Shown here: one piece after another, positions 1 to 10,140 of the stretch | Layout of the letters: every line of letters starts with the position of its first letter | Position numbering within the stretch: position 1 is the first letter of the stretch | Source of the DNA: Phytopythium helicoides | Lineage: Eukaryota > Oomycota > Peronosporomycetes > Pythiales > Pythiaceae | Length of the DNA stretch: 64,000 bases | Assembly (NCBI GenBank): GCA_024867545.1 | Contig: JANFNE010000036.1 | Coordinates: 124,001-188,000, forward strand | Direction of reading: 5' to 3' | Notes under the pieces: model-generated | Told to the model about the DNA's origin: nothing | Databases searched by the model: none | What the model saw: only the letters and a program-made list of their open reading frames with translations | Translations under genes and position numbers: made by a program

Positions 1-137
1 CACAGCGCCGAGTCGACGCCAAGCGCCGCGAACGTCGTGTCCTCCAGCACCTCCTCCTCGGCGTCGCTGGACGAGGCCGCGTCCACCTTGGGCTCCTTGG
101 GCTTCTGCGCCTTCTGCTGCTTCGCTGCGGTCGCCAT
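1..137 (-). CDS. DEAD-box RNA helicase, N-terminal fragment (RRP3/DDX47-like), cut by window edge
   Basis: An open frame on the minus strand starts at ATG 137-135 and runs off the window. It encodes a Lys/Glu-rich leader (MATAAKQQKAQKPKEPK) and an acidic patch (SDAEEEVLED), then TTFAALGVDSAL with a final partial Cys codon. Phe-x-x-Leu-Gly-Val...Leu-Cys is the start of the Q motif that opens DEAD-box helicase cores, and a short acidic leader before it is typical of RRP3/DDX47, nucleolar helicases of 18S rRNA processing. Only 45 codons are visible, so the family is a reasonable guess and the subfamily weaker. Confidence 0.5.
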   Translation of the reverse strand, partial: MATAAKQQKAQKPKEPKVDAASSSDAEEEVLEDTTFAALGVDSAL

Positions 138-736
138 GGCTGCTGCGCGAGTCGCTAGCCTCGGAGGAATGGGCCTCGTCGACCTTGCGCTTGGCTCGAT
201 ACTTCGATTTGGCTGGCTGCTAGTGGCGGTTCATGGTCGGTGGCTGGAAGAGTGCCGCTTCGCGAACTCCATGTAGCTTTTGGTGCGCGTAGCCAACGTG
301 CGGTTCCCATCGCACACGTCTCATCTCCCGTTCAAGTTCACATTCGAGTGGTTCCCCCATACCTCACATGTCGCGTGCAAACTTGATCGAGTGACTAGCG
401 TCCGGATAACGCCCGCCAATCCGGACACGTCGATGGTGTGACGGCGGTCCGTGCAACGCCATGATGCATCTCATCTTCGCCCGTCACGCGCGCGACGCTC
501 CTCTCCAACGGCGGCACTGGACCAGCGGCATCGCCGCGCGCTGCTCGCCTCACTCGCCGACTCGCGCGCTCTCGACCGCTGCCGCTCCGGGCTCCAGGAG
601 CGCCCAACTCGCCGAGCTTTCGCCGCATTCCCAGAGCGCAAGCGGACGTAGCAACTCGCCGCGATGCTGTCGCCTGCGCTGTCGGGCGCAGGCGCAGAGC
701 CGCATGAGCACCACGCCGCGCCGGCTGCACGCGGCC
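138..736. other. Intergenic, divergent promoter region
   Basis: GC-rich stretch between the divergent helicase fragment and the SulP gene. The open frames here overlap each other and have no recognisable domain. The 5' end of the SulP gene may lie inside this stretch. Confidence 0.4.
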
Positions 737-3377
737 ATGCTGGCGCGGCGTCGAGACCGAGAGGGTGACCGAGAGGGAGGAGACGACTGGACCTCGACGC
801 AACCGAAGCTGGCACGAACATCACCACGCGCGCCACCGCAGCGATGGCGAGACGCTCACGCTGCTCGTGCGCGACGACTCGAGCTCCTCGAGCAGCAAGA
901 GCGGCGGGAGTCCGCAGAAGGTGTCCGACAGGAGGCAGCCAAATCGCGCACGTCACGAACGCGGTGCTCTACGGTGTCATCAACTCTATCCTGACCATCC
1001 CGTGCATGTACGGCTACGCGGCCATCATCTTCAGCCACCCGGACTTTGCGGCGTTCATGCCGGCGCTCTCCAAGCTCGTGTTGTTTTCCAGCGTTGTGCA
1101 CCAGGTCATGTTCACTCTGCTCAGCTCACTGCCGTTCGCCATCGGGCAAGTGCAAGGATGCAGGGACTCATCTTCCTTAGCGCGATTGCGACGTCCATCT
1201 GCAACTCTCTGGGCGAAGATGCAAGCCTCGAGACCAAGGTCACCACGACGGTTGTCACGATCGGCATTGCCACGGCTGCGCTCGGCGGATGCCTAGTCGC
1301 CATCGGTCGCTTCCGCCTCGCTGGACTCGTCTCGTACCTTCCCATGCCCGTTGTGGGCGGCTACCTCGCGTTCATCGGACTCTTCTGTATGTACGCCGGG
1401 CTTTCGCTCAGCACGGGTCTCGTGATCAACGACTTCTCGTCGCTGCTGCAGATTGTCGAGGATCCACGCGCACTCCTGCTGTGCATTCCTGGCATCTTTG
1501 GTGGCTTGGCGTTCCTGATCGTCTCGCAACGTACAGGAAAACTCATTCGCGCTCCGGCGTGCATTCTTGGCATGCCGCTCGCCTTCTTTGCAATCCTCGC
1601 GCTCACTGGTGTTTCGCTCGAGGATGCTCGTGACTACGGCTGGGTATCGGGTGACGCACCGCCCGCTGGATTCTCCGAGATGTGGAGCCTCTTTGACTTC
1701 TCCCTTGTCCAATGGGGGCAGCTGCCTCGACAGATCACGACGTGGCTCGGCATGGTGTTCGTGGTTGCGTTCTCGTCGTGCCTCGATGTGGCTGCTATTG
1801 AGATGGATATGGGCCGCCAGCTCAACATCAACCACGAACTATCGTCAGTCGGCTGGTCCAATGTGGTTAGCGGACTCCTTGGTGGCTACACGGGCTCGTA
1901 CATCTTCTCACAAACTATCTTCACGTTCGATCACGCACCAACTCGCGCATTGTCGGCATCTGTGTCATCGTGTCGGAATTCGCCATTGTGCTTCTCCCGC
2001 TATCCGTTATGAGCTACATCCCCCGGTTCTTCTTCGCTGCGACGCTAATCTTCGTCGCAATTGATCTGATGCTCGAGTGGCTTGTGCATGTGCGCCACAA
2101 GGTGCTCACTCGCGAGTACATTGTGCTTTGGCTGTCGTTCCTGGCAATCAACTGGGTTTCGCTCGAGCTGGGCATGCTGCTCGGTATCGGTTTCGCCATC
2201 ATCAACTTCCTTCTGGGCTACGCTCAGGTTCGTGTCGTCACGCGTCGGACGCGGACATCTGCCGCAGTGCGTCAGCTGGCAGCGCGAACTGCGCTTGCGA
2301 ATCGTCGCGATGCCATCGTGTACCTGGAGCTCTACGGTTACCTGTTCTTCGGTTCGTCGGTGCAAATCCTAGCCGACGTCAGCGTGCAGTTCACATCCGC
2401 AAGCATGGGACCCATTCGAGCAACGACTACCAGAGCAGTGTGAACGGCAATGGCGCTATCACTCCTTCGTCCCTTCCAGCTCCATCGAGCGAGGTACCAA
2501 TCCAATGCCTGGACGGAAGCGAGCTTGCCGATGGGGCAGTGTTCGGCACGCCGACTGATTACTTGGTGCTGGATTTTGCGCGTGTGTCGGGAATGGACGC
2601 AACTGCTGCACGCAGCTCCTTCATGATCCTGATGCAGCACTGCAAGCGCCACGGCATCACGGTTCTATTTCGTTGACGTGCTCCCCAACATCCGATGGCT
2701 CTTGATCAACAATGAGATTTGCGACGAGAGCAACTTCCGGCCGAATGCCGACATTGCGCTCGAGTACTGCGAAAACAGGCTGTTGGCCACCTACCATGGT
2801 GCCAATACTCCGGGCAGCACTCGCATCATCAACTCGATTAGTGGTCACGAGTCGATGGCTGTGCTGCTGCACCGGTTCATGGGCAAGGCTGATGACGCCG
2901 AGGATTTTGCCGGCGTTGAGTCTTTCTTCGTTGAGCGTGCAGTCCCCGCAGGCTACGAGTTTTACCGAGTGGGTGGCGACGTGGGGGGTTTCTTCTTCCT
3001 CGCGCGCGGGCGAGTCGCCCTGTACATGAACGCGGACGGCAGCGTGGATCGGTCCCGTCAAAAGAGCGGTGAGCCATTGAAGCAGGTTCTATTGGAGCAT
3101 GTGATTCCAGGAGCCATGTTCGGCGAAGTGGACTTTGTCGGTCGTAGACAAATGCGTTCCATGAGCGCGCGAGCATCTGCAGCCCAGCGTTGTCTTCGAA
3201 CTGACGCGCGAATCTATCGATGAGATGCGAGCGCGCGCGCCTGAAATGTGGGACAAGCTGCGCGATGTGGTGATGCAGTCAATGGCGCTTGCCATTACCT
3301 ACACCATGTCAGTGCAGAGTGCCAACAATGAGACGGACTTTCCCCATCACCGCGAACAGACCTACGAGACGCCGTAA
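737..3377 (+). CDS. SulP/SLC26-family anion transporter with STAS and cyclic-nucleotide-binding domains, frame broken
   Basis: The product should be a multi-pass anion (sulfate-type) transporter. Hydrophobic segments run from about 965 (IAHVTNAVLYGVINSIL) through GLVSYLPMPVVGGYLAFIGL to FFAATLIFVAIDLMLEWLVH near 2090; the last two match SulP landmarks. A STAS domain follows (YLELYGYLFFGS near 2330; VLDFARVSGMDATAARSS near 2570), then a cNMP-binding-like domain (ESFFVERAVPAGYEFYRVGG...GAMFGEVDFVG, 2920-3140) and stop TAA at 3375. The reading frame changes near 930, 1166-1178, 1931, 2395, 2666 and 3180, each explained by one or two gained or lost bases rather than introns. The start is unresolved; 737 is the nearest upstream ATG and not in the main frame. 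Either a decaying gene or local base errors; the protein sense is well conserved, which favours errors. Confidence 0.75.
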
Positions 3378-3510
3378 GGACGGTTGTGAAGCTTGCCGGG
3401 GTGTAATGCGTATGGATGTTGAAAATCATGGGCCGTCAAGCTTACCGAAATGCTGGAAATCGAAAACAATTGATCAAAGCAACAATTCTCTATGTATTTG
3501 TAGTGTTCCC

Positions 3511-5133
3511 TCATGAAAATCGAGTCTGTCGAGCTAACTCGCGAATAGCATTCTGCTCAGCCCAGCCGCATTTCAGCTCTAGCGTCTCGGTCTTCGGGTC
3601 GTACGTTATCGCCTGTCCATTGCCCACGTTAGCAAACAAATTGAAGTACAGGCACCCCGCCACTTTGCAAGAGAGAGTTGACCCACCATAGGCGCCACTG
3701 CCACGTAAAACAAACCAGACGCGCTCCTCGTGCCTCAGCGAGCTGCCAAACAGACTCACTAGCTGGTCATGCCCGACCTCATGTTGAATAACATCCGTTG
3801 TCTGAAAGGACGATGACATGTAATGCAAGAAGTCGTGAGTGAGCTCAAAGAGCTTGAGGAAGGCTAGACGGCGCACGCCCTCGCGAGTCACGACGACAGC
3901 ATCATTGTCAGCTGCACCTCCGCCGTTGCTGGATGTATCCCGTCTCGCAATTACTCGCAACTGTGCGCATCCGTCAGCAACAAGCTCGTCGATCAGCCTC
4001 CGCACTTCGCGCGCGGCAAGCCGACTTTCCGTGATGTACCGCGCATTCAGAAGCGAGGTGCGCTCGGCGTCTGCCTTTTTGAGCTTCTCAACTTCCAGGC
4101 GGGTAGACTCTAGCGCTTTTGACAATGAGTCCGCCTGCGCAAAATCAGGGGCACGATCAGCAAGTCGCAGCTGCGCTCTGGCCGCAGCCGCTGCTCGCTG
4201 AGCCTCTTCAACATCCTTCTGAGCCTTCTCCTTGACAGCTTGGACTTCAGCAGCAGCGCGAACTCGCACTTCATCGCAGTCGATCAGCATCTGCTGCAGC
4301 CGTTTGCGAAGGCCGGCGTTCTTGGACTCGAGCGCAGCCTGTGCAGCCCGCTGGCGTTGGACTTCAGCGATCAACTGATGCATCGTCGGTGGCTTATCTT
4401 GCACTCCAGGCGTAGACCCTGGTGCAGGTCCTGGCGCAGCAAGACCACCAGCCAACGATACATCCCCAGGCAGCACTATAGGGACCTTTGGAGTCGGTCG
4501 AGCCTTCTTCCGCGGCGGTGGCTGCGCAACTTTCGCTTGAAGCCCCTGGACGGTGACAGGAGCCGCCGGTGAAGGCTGGGGCTGCCCAGCCGCGAGCATT
4601 TCGTACGGTTGAGCGAGCGGAACCGCTGGAGCGATTGGCTTCAGCCCAGCTCCTGCTGCGCTCACCACATAAGGGACAGTCGATCCTTGCCCTCCCGCCT
4701 GAGGCAGCGCTCCACTCGGCACTGCTGCACTGACCACCGACGCTGCATTGATCACTGGAGCCTTTGCAACTGGTGCTGTAGCAACTGATGCTGTAGCAAC
4801 TGGAACTTTTGCAACTGAAGCTGGCGGCGCGACGCTCTTTACAGGGCCCGTCGTAGGTGCCACCGCCTCGGCAGGAGTTAGCTGGGCACGCTCCACCTGG
4901 AACTCGAGCGTGGGGGCCGCGATGCCCTTGAGCAGCTCGACGACCGCGAGGAACTCCATGCCGTCGAGCGCCTGGCCGTTGACCGCCACGAGCGTGTCGC
5001 CCGCGCGCAGCGGGAACTGCGGCGGCACCGTCGACACCACGAGGCGCTTGTCGCGGTCGTGGCGCACGCCAAAGCCCAGCTTGCTGCCGGCTCTGGGCAC
5101 GCGCACGGCCATCCGCACGACGCCGGTCTCCAT
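3511..5133 (-). CDS. PDZ-domain and coiled-coil protein, 540 aa
   Basis: Residues about 8-85 form a PDZ-like domain: KLGFGVRHDRD, then AGDTLVAVNGQALDG and FLAVVELLKG, the usual order of carboxylate loop, ligand strand and helix. Residues about 90-250 are low-complexity Ala/Pro/Val with a basic PPRKKARPTPK patch. Residues about 255-390 are a long Gln/Glu/Ala/Arg coiled coil. The C-terminal 130 residues (LFELTHDFLHYMSSSFQTT...ETLELKCGWAEQN) look globular and I do not recognise them. Uninterrupted frame; start at ATG 5133 because the PDZ begins within a few residues. No signal peptide or membrane segment. Likely an intracellular scaffold; partners unknown. Confidence 0.75.
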   Translation of the reverse strand: METGVVRMAVRVPRAGSKLGFGVRHDRDKRLVVSTVPPQFPLRAGDTLVAVNGQALDGMEFLAVVELLKGIAAPTLEFQVERAQLTPAEAVAPTTGPVKSVAPPASVAKVPVATASVATAPVAKAPVINAASVVSAAVPSGALPQAGGQGSTVPYVVSAAGAGLKPIAPAVPLAQPYEMLAAGQPQPSPAAPVTVQGLQAKVAQPPPRKKARPTPKVPIVLPGDVSLAGGLAAPGPAPGSTPGVQDKPPTMHQLIAEVQRQRAAQAALESKNAGLRKRLQQMLIDCDEVRVRAAAEVQAVKEKAQKDVEEAQRAAAAARAQLRLADRAPDFAQADSLSKALESTRLEVEKLKKADAERTSLLNARYITESRLAAREVRRLIDELVADGCAQLRVIARRDTSSNGGGAADNDAVVVTREGVRRLAFLKLFELTHDFLHYMSSSFQTTDVIQHEVGHDQLVSLFGSSLRHEERVWFVLRGSGAYGGSTLSCKVAGCLYFNLFANVGNGQAITYDPKTETLELKCGWAEQNAIRELARQTRFS

Positions 5134-5470
5134 TTTCGCTATTTTGGCGCCACCGAAACGTGGAATAAAACCTATATCGAAAGAAACCTAGTACTAGGTC
5201 TAACCAGAAAGATTGGGGAAACCTTCCTTGACCTGGTTGCACCCCCGCCACTTGTCGAGACAGGCCCTTCCTAAGTCGCCTGGACTCGCCGAGGCGAGTC
5301 GAGAGAAGCGGAGGCGTGACACCGAGGCGTGGTCGACGGCGCTGAATTGGGAGCGATCTCGCTTTCGCGCCACTCCTTCGGCCCCCTTCGCTGCGACTTT
5401 GGGCTTTTGCAAAAAGCTACGTCCCCGGTGTGTCTGGGAAAAGAAGCAGTCGTCGATCTTCCTTTCCCGT

Positions 5471-6794
5471 ATGGACTGGAGCAAGCCGACGACGCTCCTG
5501 CGAGACCCGCCGCGGCGCCTTGCGCTCGGCGGTGACCCCGCGTGGCACGATGCGGACGACGAGAGCCTGAACAGACATGGGATGACGAACCCGTTCTTGC
5601 TGCCGCCGACGGCAGGCCCGAGCGTAAAGATCGAAGCCTCGATCACGGACGGTCTCTCGATGGCGACGCACGGCCTCGAGCAGCCGTCGCCGCCCATGAC
5701 GGACTTCATGGTGATGCACCAGGACCCAGGTCGCGACTTCCTGTTAGGAGCAGGATATCCAAGCAGCAACGAGAGCCTCGCGTTCCGAGGAGCCCAGGCG
5801 ATGGCAACGGTGCCGAGCTATCTCCAACCGCTTCCGCCCATCCAAACACCCAGCGACTACTTTGGGAGCGAAGGTGCGACCGTTTTCCTTGTCGGTATGG
5901 AGGACAACGCAGCGAGACTAACATCAACTGCAGTGATGCAAGAGGTTCCGCCCAGCGAGTCAGACGTGGGGCCTGAGTTCTCGCCGATGCTTTCCCAGCT
6001 TCCCGCGCCAACGCCGTCGATACTGGACTTGCGGTCGGACGATCTGGAGGAAATTCCGCCAGACAATTTGCTCACCCCGCAACAGCTGAACCAAATGCTC
6101 GTGACTCCGCCGTCGACAGCGTCCTTTGCTCGCCCGACGGTCGTATCGCCAGTCAACGAACTCCCTGCTCGGTCGTTTTCTCGAACTGGACAAGAACTCT
6201 GCTGCGCCATGAATGCGCCGCAAACGCCGTACTTTAGAACCGATATGGATGACCTGGAAGTTTCGGCGGAAATCAAGTTCTCGCCCGATCGGCGAAAGCT
6301 GTGCTGCATCGAAGGCTGTAAGAGTCAGGCTCGAGCGTACAACCGATGCAAGCGGCACGGCGGCTCGAAGCGATGCGCTAGCGAAGGGTGCACCAAGAGC
6401 GTGCAGAGTCGTGGGCTTTGCATCCGCCACGGTGGTGGCTCGCGCTGCCAAGAGCCCGGTTGCTCTGCGCGCGGCACAGAGCCACGGGCGGTGCAAGATG
6501 CATGGTGGTGGACGGCCCTGCATGGTGGAGGGCTGCGAGAAGAAGGCGCATCTCAAGCGGCTGTGCCGCAAGCACGGCGGGGGCTCCAAGTGCCGCGCGC
6601 CGGGATGCGATAAGTGGTCGCAGCGCCAAGGCTTGTGCATGACGCATTCGAAGGAGACGAAGCAACCACTGACGTCACCGAGCAATTCTGCGTCGAGTAT
6701 CGGTGTTGAATCCCCGAAAAAGCTGTCAGCTGGGGCGGCTGAGATGAAACCCGAGAAGACTGCAAGCGGAATGGAGGAGGATATTGAAGTGTGA
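5471..6794 (+). CDS. WRKY19-like zinc-finger protein 1, one frameshift
   Basis: Probable nuclear regulator. After about 275 residues of acidic, Pro/Ser-rich sequence come tandem Cys/His repeats: CCIEGCKSQARAYNRCKRHG, RCASEGCTKSVQSRGLCIRH, CQEPGC, CMVEGCEKKAHLKRLCRKHG and CRAPGCDKWSQRQGLCMTHS. This C-x4-C-x9-C-x2-H-GGG pattern is that of oomycete WRKY19-like proteins. The frame is lost near 6463, inside the third repeat, by one extra base in a GC-rich run (tgctctgcgcgcg), and resumes in the adjacent frame to the stop at 6792. ATG 5471 (MDWSKPTTLL) is preferred over an in-frame upstream codon at 5213, whose extension looks non-coding. A paralogue lies at 10.1-12.4 kb. Confidence 0.75.
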
Positions 6795-7507
6795 GTGAGC
6801 GGCGCTGAAAGCCATGAGGAAGGCTTCGATGGCGAGAGCGAGAGAGTGAGATGAGGAGATGCATGCAAGGCGATTTTGGTAGCTTCGAGTCGCGAAAGTA
6901 AACAGAGTGAACGCTTTTTTTCGCATCACCAAGACATCAAGTCCATTTAGGTTTAAATCCCGCTAGGTTTGATTCGGTTGAAGAGCTAACTTTTGCTGTT
7001 TTTGCAGGTCACTCGATTTTTCGCGGGTAAAAACTTCGGGCCGGGAAGTTTTACCCGCCAACTTGGTTTTAGTGGCATTTTGCTTTACGTAGATATAGAT
7101 ATCCATACAAAGTTTACTTGACATTGGTCCGTAACAAGAGGGCATAGTGTGCGTTTGAATCGGGGTCGTTGCGATCACTTGGAGATTGTATGGCGCATCC
7201 GATTTCCTACAAAAACCAAGTGAAAAAAGCGGGTCCCCTTCCCCCTCAGCACCTCGCAAATTCAAAAGGAGAAGAACGGCATTGCGACGCCGACCAGCCC
7301 GGCGACGCAGCAGGTCGCGCCGGCCGCTCCACTCGCTGCCAGTGCCTCCAGGCGCCGGACCTTCTGCGGAATCGCAGCGCAGAGACGACAGGCAGGCAAT
7401 CGCGCAGTCGGCAGGTCGCTAGGCGCCCTAGAAGCCGAGATATCGCAGTCGACGTGGCCGCGCTCTCCATCACCAGGAACTGCGGCGCAGGGGCAGGAGA
7501 GACACCT
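6795..7507. other. Intergenic, no feature seen
   Basis: About 700 bp between the WRKY19-like gene and the small spliced gene. AT-richer than its flanks around 6900-7150. I see no RNA gene, repeat or convincing frame; it may include the 5' leader of the next gene. Confidence 0.4.
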
Positions 7508-8445
7508 ATGATGGTGGACGCGGGCAGCGCCTCCAGTGTGGACTACATGCGCCACGACGCTGAGACGTTCCGCGTGGCCGAGGAGCTCATGATGCTCAGC
7601 TCCTGCGTGCCCTCGGCCGACAAGCTGACGAGCTCGCCATCCAACATCTCGGGCTTCTTCGACCACGTAAGATCGGCTGTTTGCTGGTTGAAGGCCGCGA
7701 ACGACGACTAATGGGTGCAATGCCGGTGATATGCGGAAGCAGACCATCAAGGAGGAGATCATGACGCAGTCCCCGGAGAGGTCACGGGGTACCTGCTTCG
7801 ATTCATCGGTACGACTGCCTGCGCCGCCGCCTAACAGCGTCCAGGTGGATGCGATCTAATATTAACCGTTACTACGTGAATGATACCCTCAGCAAGCGCT
7901 TGGAGCCTGCATTTGGCGCATCAAGCCGCAGTCAGGTGCGGACTTAACCTTCTCAGCTTACTGTTGCGTGAGAGAACCAATCTCCAACCAACTTTGTCTT
8001 TCGCAGCACAAGATTCCCGCTCGCATTGGCACTAAGAAAGGAAAAAAGCATGTTAGCGTCAAGATGGAGGTTTCGGTGCCAAGCCGCCCACTTCACGACA
8101 ACCAGGTAAGGGGATGCCAGAAGGAACCTCGAAGATTGGGATGGTACTAACGCTCTCATGGATACGCGTGCAGGATATTTTAAACTCGCAATGCGATGTC
8201 TCCCACTCGGATCTACTTCAAGAGCACAGGTCTCGATGCCGCCGAGCACGCCGAAGGTGCGAGGCTACCTTGCTCCTTTCTCACTCTGTCATTATTCCTC
8301 ATTGTCTGCTCTGTTTCATAATCATTTTAGGTGGAACATTGCACACAACTCGAAGGTGCGCGAGTACGTGGAGCGCTTCATGGTGCAGGGCGTGCCGCTT
8401 GTGCAGCACTTGGAAGCGCTAGCCCATTCACGGGCAGTAAATTAG
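7508..8445 (+). CDS. Small five-exon gene of unknown function, about 185 aa
   Basis: Exons 7508-7666, 7743-7844, 8007-8105, 8174-8256 and 8331-8445 join with GT-AG borders and keep phase throughout, ending at TAG 8443. Introns 1 and 3 carry branch-point-like CTAAT and CTAAC. The product starts MMVDAGSASSVDYMRHDAET, has a basic segment (KIPARIGTKKGKKHVSVKME) encoded by exon 3 and ends with WNIAHNSKVREYVERFMVQG and a few more residues. No signal peptide, membrane segment or known domain. The consistent phase over four introns is the main support. A further 5' exon is possible in the open sequence at 7250-7500. Confidence 0.5.
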
Positions 8446-10140
8446 AACTGGGACCCGCCAACTCCAGCTGCTGTTCGGTCGGACTGTCTTCGCCCAGCTC
8501 CCGACCGAACGTGGCAGCCCAGTAGTGAGCGGCCATTCTCCTCCGCTAGTGGTTTTTGTGACTCTTGTGCTCGGTCAGCGAGCGAGCGAGCGAACAAACT
8601 TCTCTATCCGCAATGAACACGCCGCCGTTCTGTACAGGAATGCATTGCTTGCTTTGCCGCGAGTCGAGCTTTCACTTTGCAGGAACGAGCGCGCAACTTG
8701 CCATGTCGTGGATAGTTCGAGCTGCTGTAATACTGTACAGCTGGCCGTGAACGTCGGACCGAAAACGCACTCGACCCCAGCTCCAGTCGACGCGTTGGCG
8801 ATGCAAAGGGGACAATCGAACGAGCTTCGCTAGTCGAGGCTTTTGCTTCAGCCTTCGCTCCTTGTCGTTTTTTGCATGCACAGGCGACTTGTCCAATGGA
8901 TCACACAGCTGGCAGCAAGGCGTGAACGTCGGAACGAGTGCAGTCGCAAGCAGCAGCCCAAACGAGGCATTCCGGTGTCGACGCTTCGGTCTGCTCATGA
9001 AACAACGTGGGGAAGTGCGTGGCGACCTGCACTCACTCGCTCGCTGATGTATACGTTTTTGTATACAGTACGCATTGTCGAAGCAGCTGCAACGTGTAAC
9101 GTTCGAAATTCCATCCTGTCACAAGTGTCGCACTCGGTCGCGTCCATACTTTTTCCAAGTCAAGTGTTGACGATACCTTTAGGCCTCCACACTCGCCACG
9201 TCAACGAGGAGGGGCGTCTTCTTTGTGAATCGCGGACACGTCAGGCGTATCGTGGCGTGCGGTGGCAGTTGAGCGCCACAGCGCACGACTGGCGTTTGTG
9301 TGCGAATTTTGGCCGGATTGCCTCATCACATGTGCCACCCCATCCAATTCCGTCGATTCGATTGGCTGGCGGCGCGCTATCATGTTAGAGCCACTCTCAA
9401 GTGTCTACGCATGCGTTTCAGCGGGCTATGGCGGGTGGCAATTCGAAAGTCTTTGTGTTTTCTCGAACAAGTCACTCAAACAAGAAACAAGAACTGAGAA
9501 AAGTCGAGTGTCGCGAAGGTGTCGCGACGGCGGAGGCACGGTGGTCATTATTTCGACTCACTTGCGTTTACTATCGACGTTCGATTTGGTTCTGCAAAAA
9601 TCCGTGTTTTTGCAATGTTGCGTATTTTTGTTTCTGATGTCGTCCGAAGGTCGCGCCAAGCTGATTTTCGACAATGTTGTATGAAGTTGAAGAAACACCC
9701 ACCAAAAGAGACACGCGTTCATACAAAGTCCAAGTCCACAATTCTATTGAAATGTTTTTTTAGCGTGATATCTCGCCCCATTTTGCGGTAAAGCGCGTTT
9801 TCACAGCCAAGGGAAAAAGAAGCCAGGAAGCAAGGGGAGGGGGGGGGGGGAGAAAGCAGCAACCCGCTCATACCCCAAAAGAAAAGCCGCGCAAAATCTA
9901 TAAATCCGGCAGGAGCTGCTGCGTGGAGGCGAACGCCACCGGCGGCACATCAGGAGAGAGAAAAGCCGAGCGCGCGACGCCGTGGAGCGCTCCCAGCGGG
10001 GCTTCGCGAGCGTTTGCGACAGCCAGGAAGGCGCCAGACGCCAAGAAGCAGCGGCCAGCGAGCTCCTCGCGCGGGTTTCTGATCCGTAGACAGGCGAGAG
10101 CGACACAGGCAGAGACAGCAGGCAGGAGACGGCGGCGGCG
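8446..10140. other. Long intergenic stretch, no gene seen
   Basis: About 1.7 kb with only short overlapping frames of no recognisable content. It holds a run of about 12 G at 9839-9850 and several T-rich tracts near 9590-9770. The last 250 bp may include the leader of the downstream WRKY19-like gene. Confidence 0.4.
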
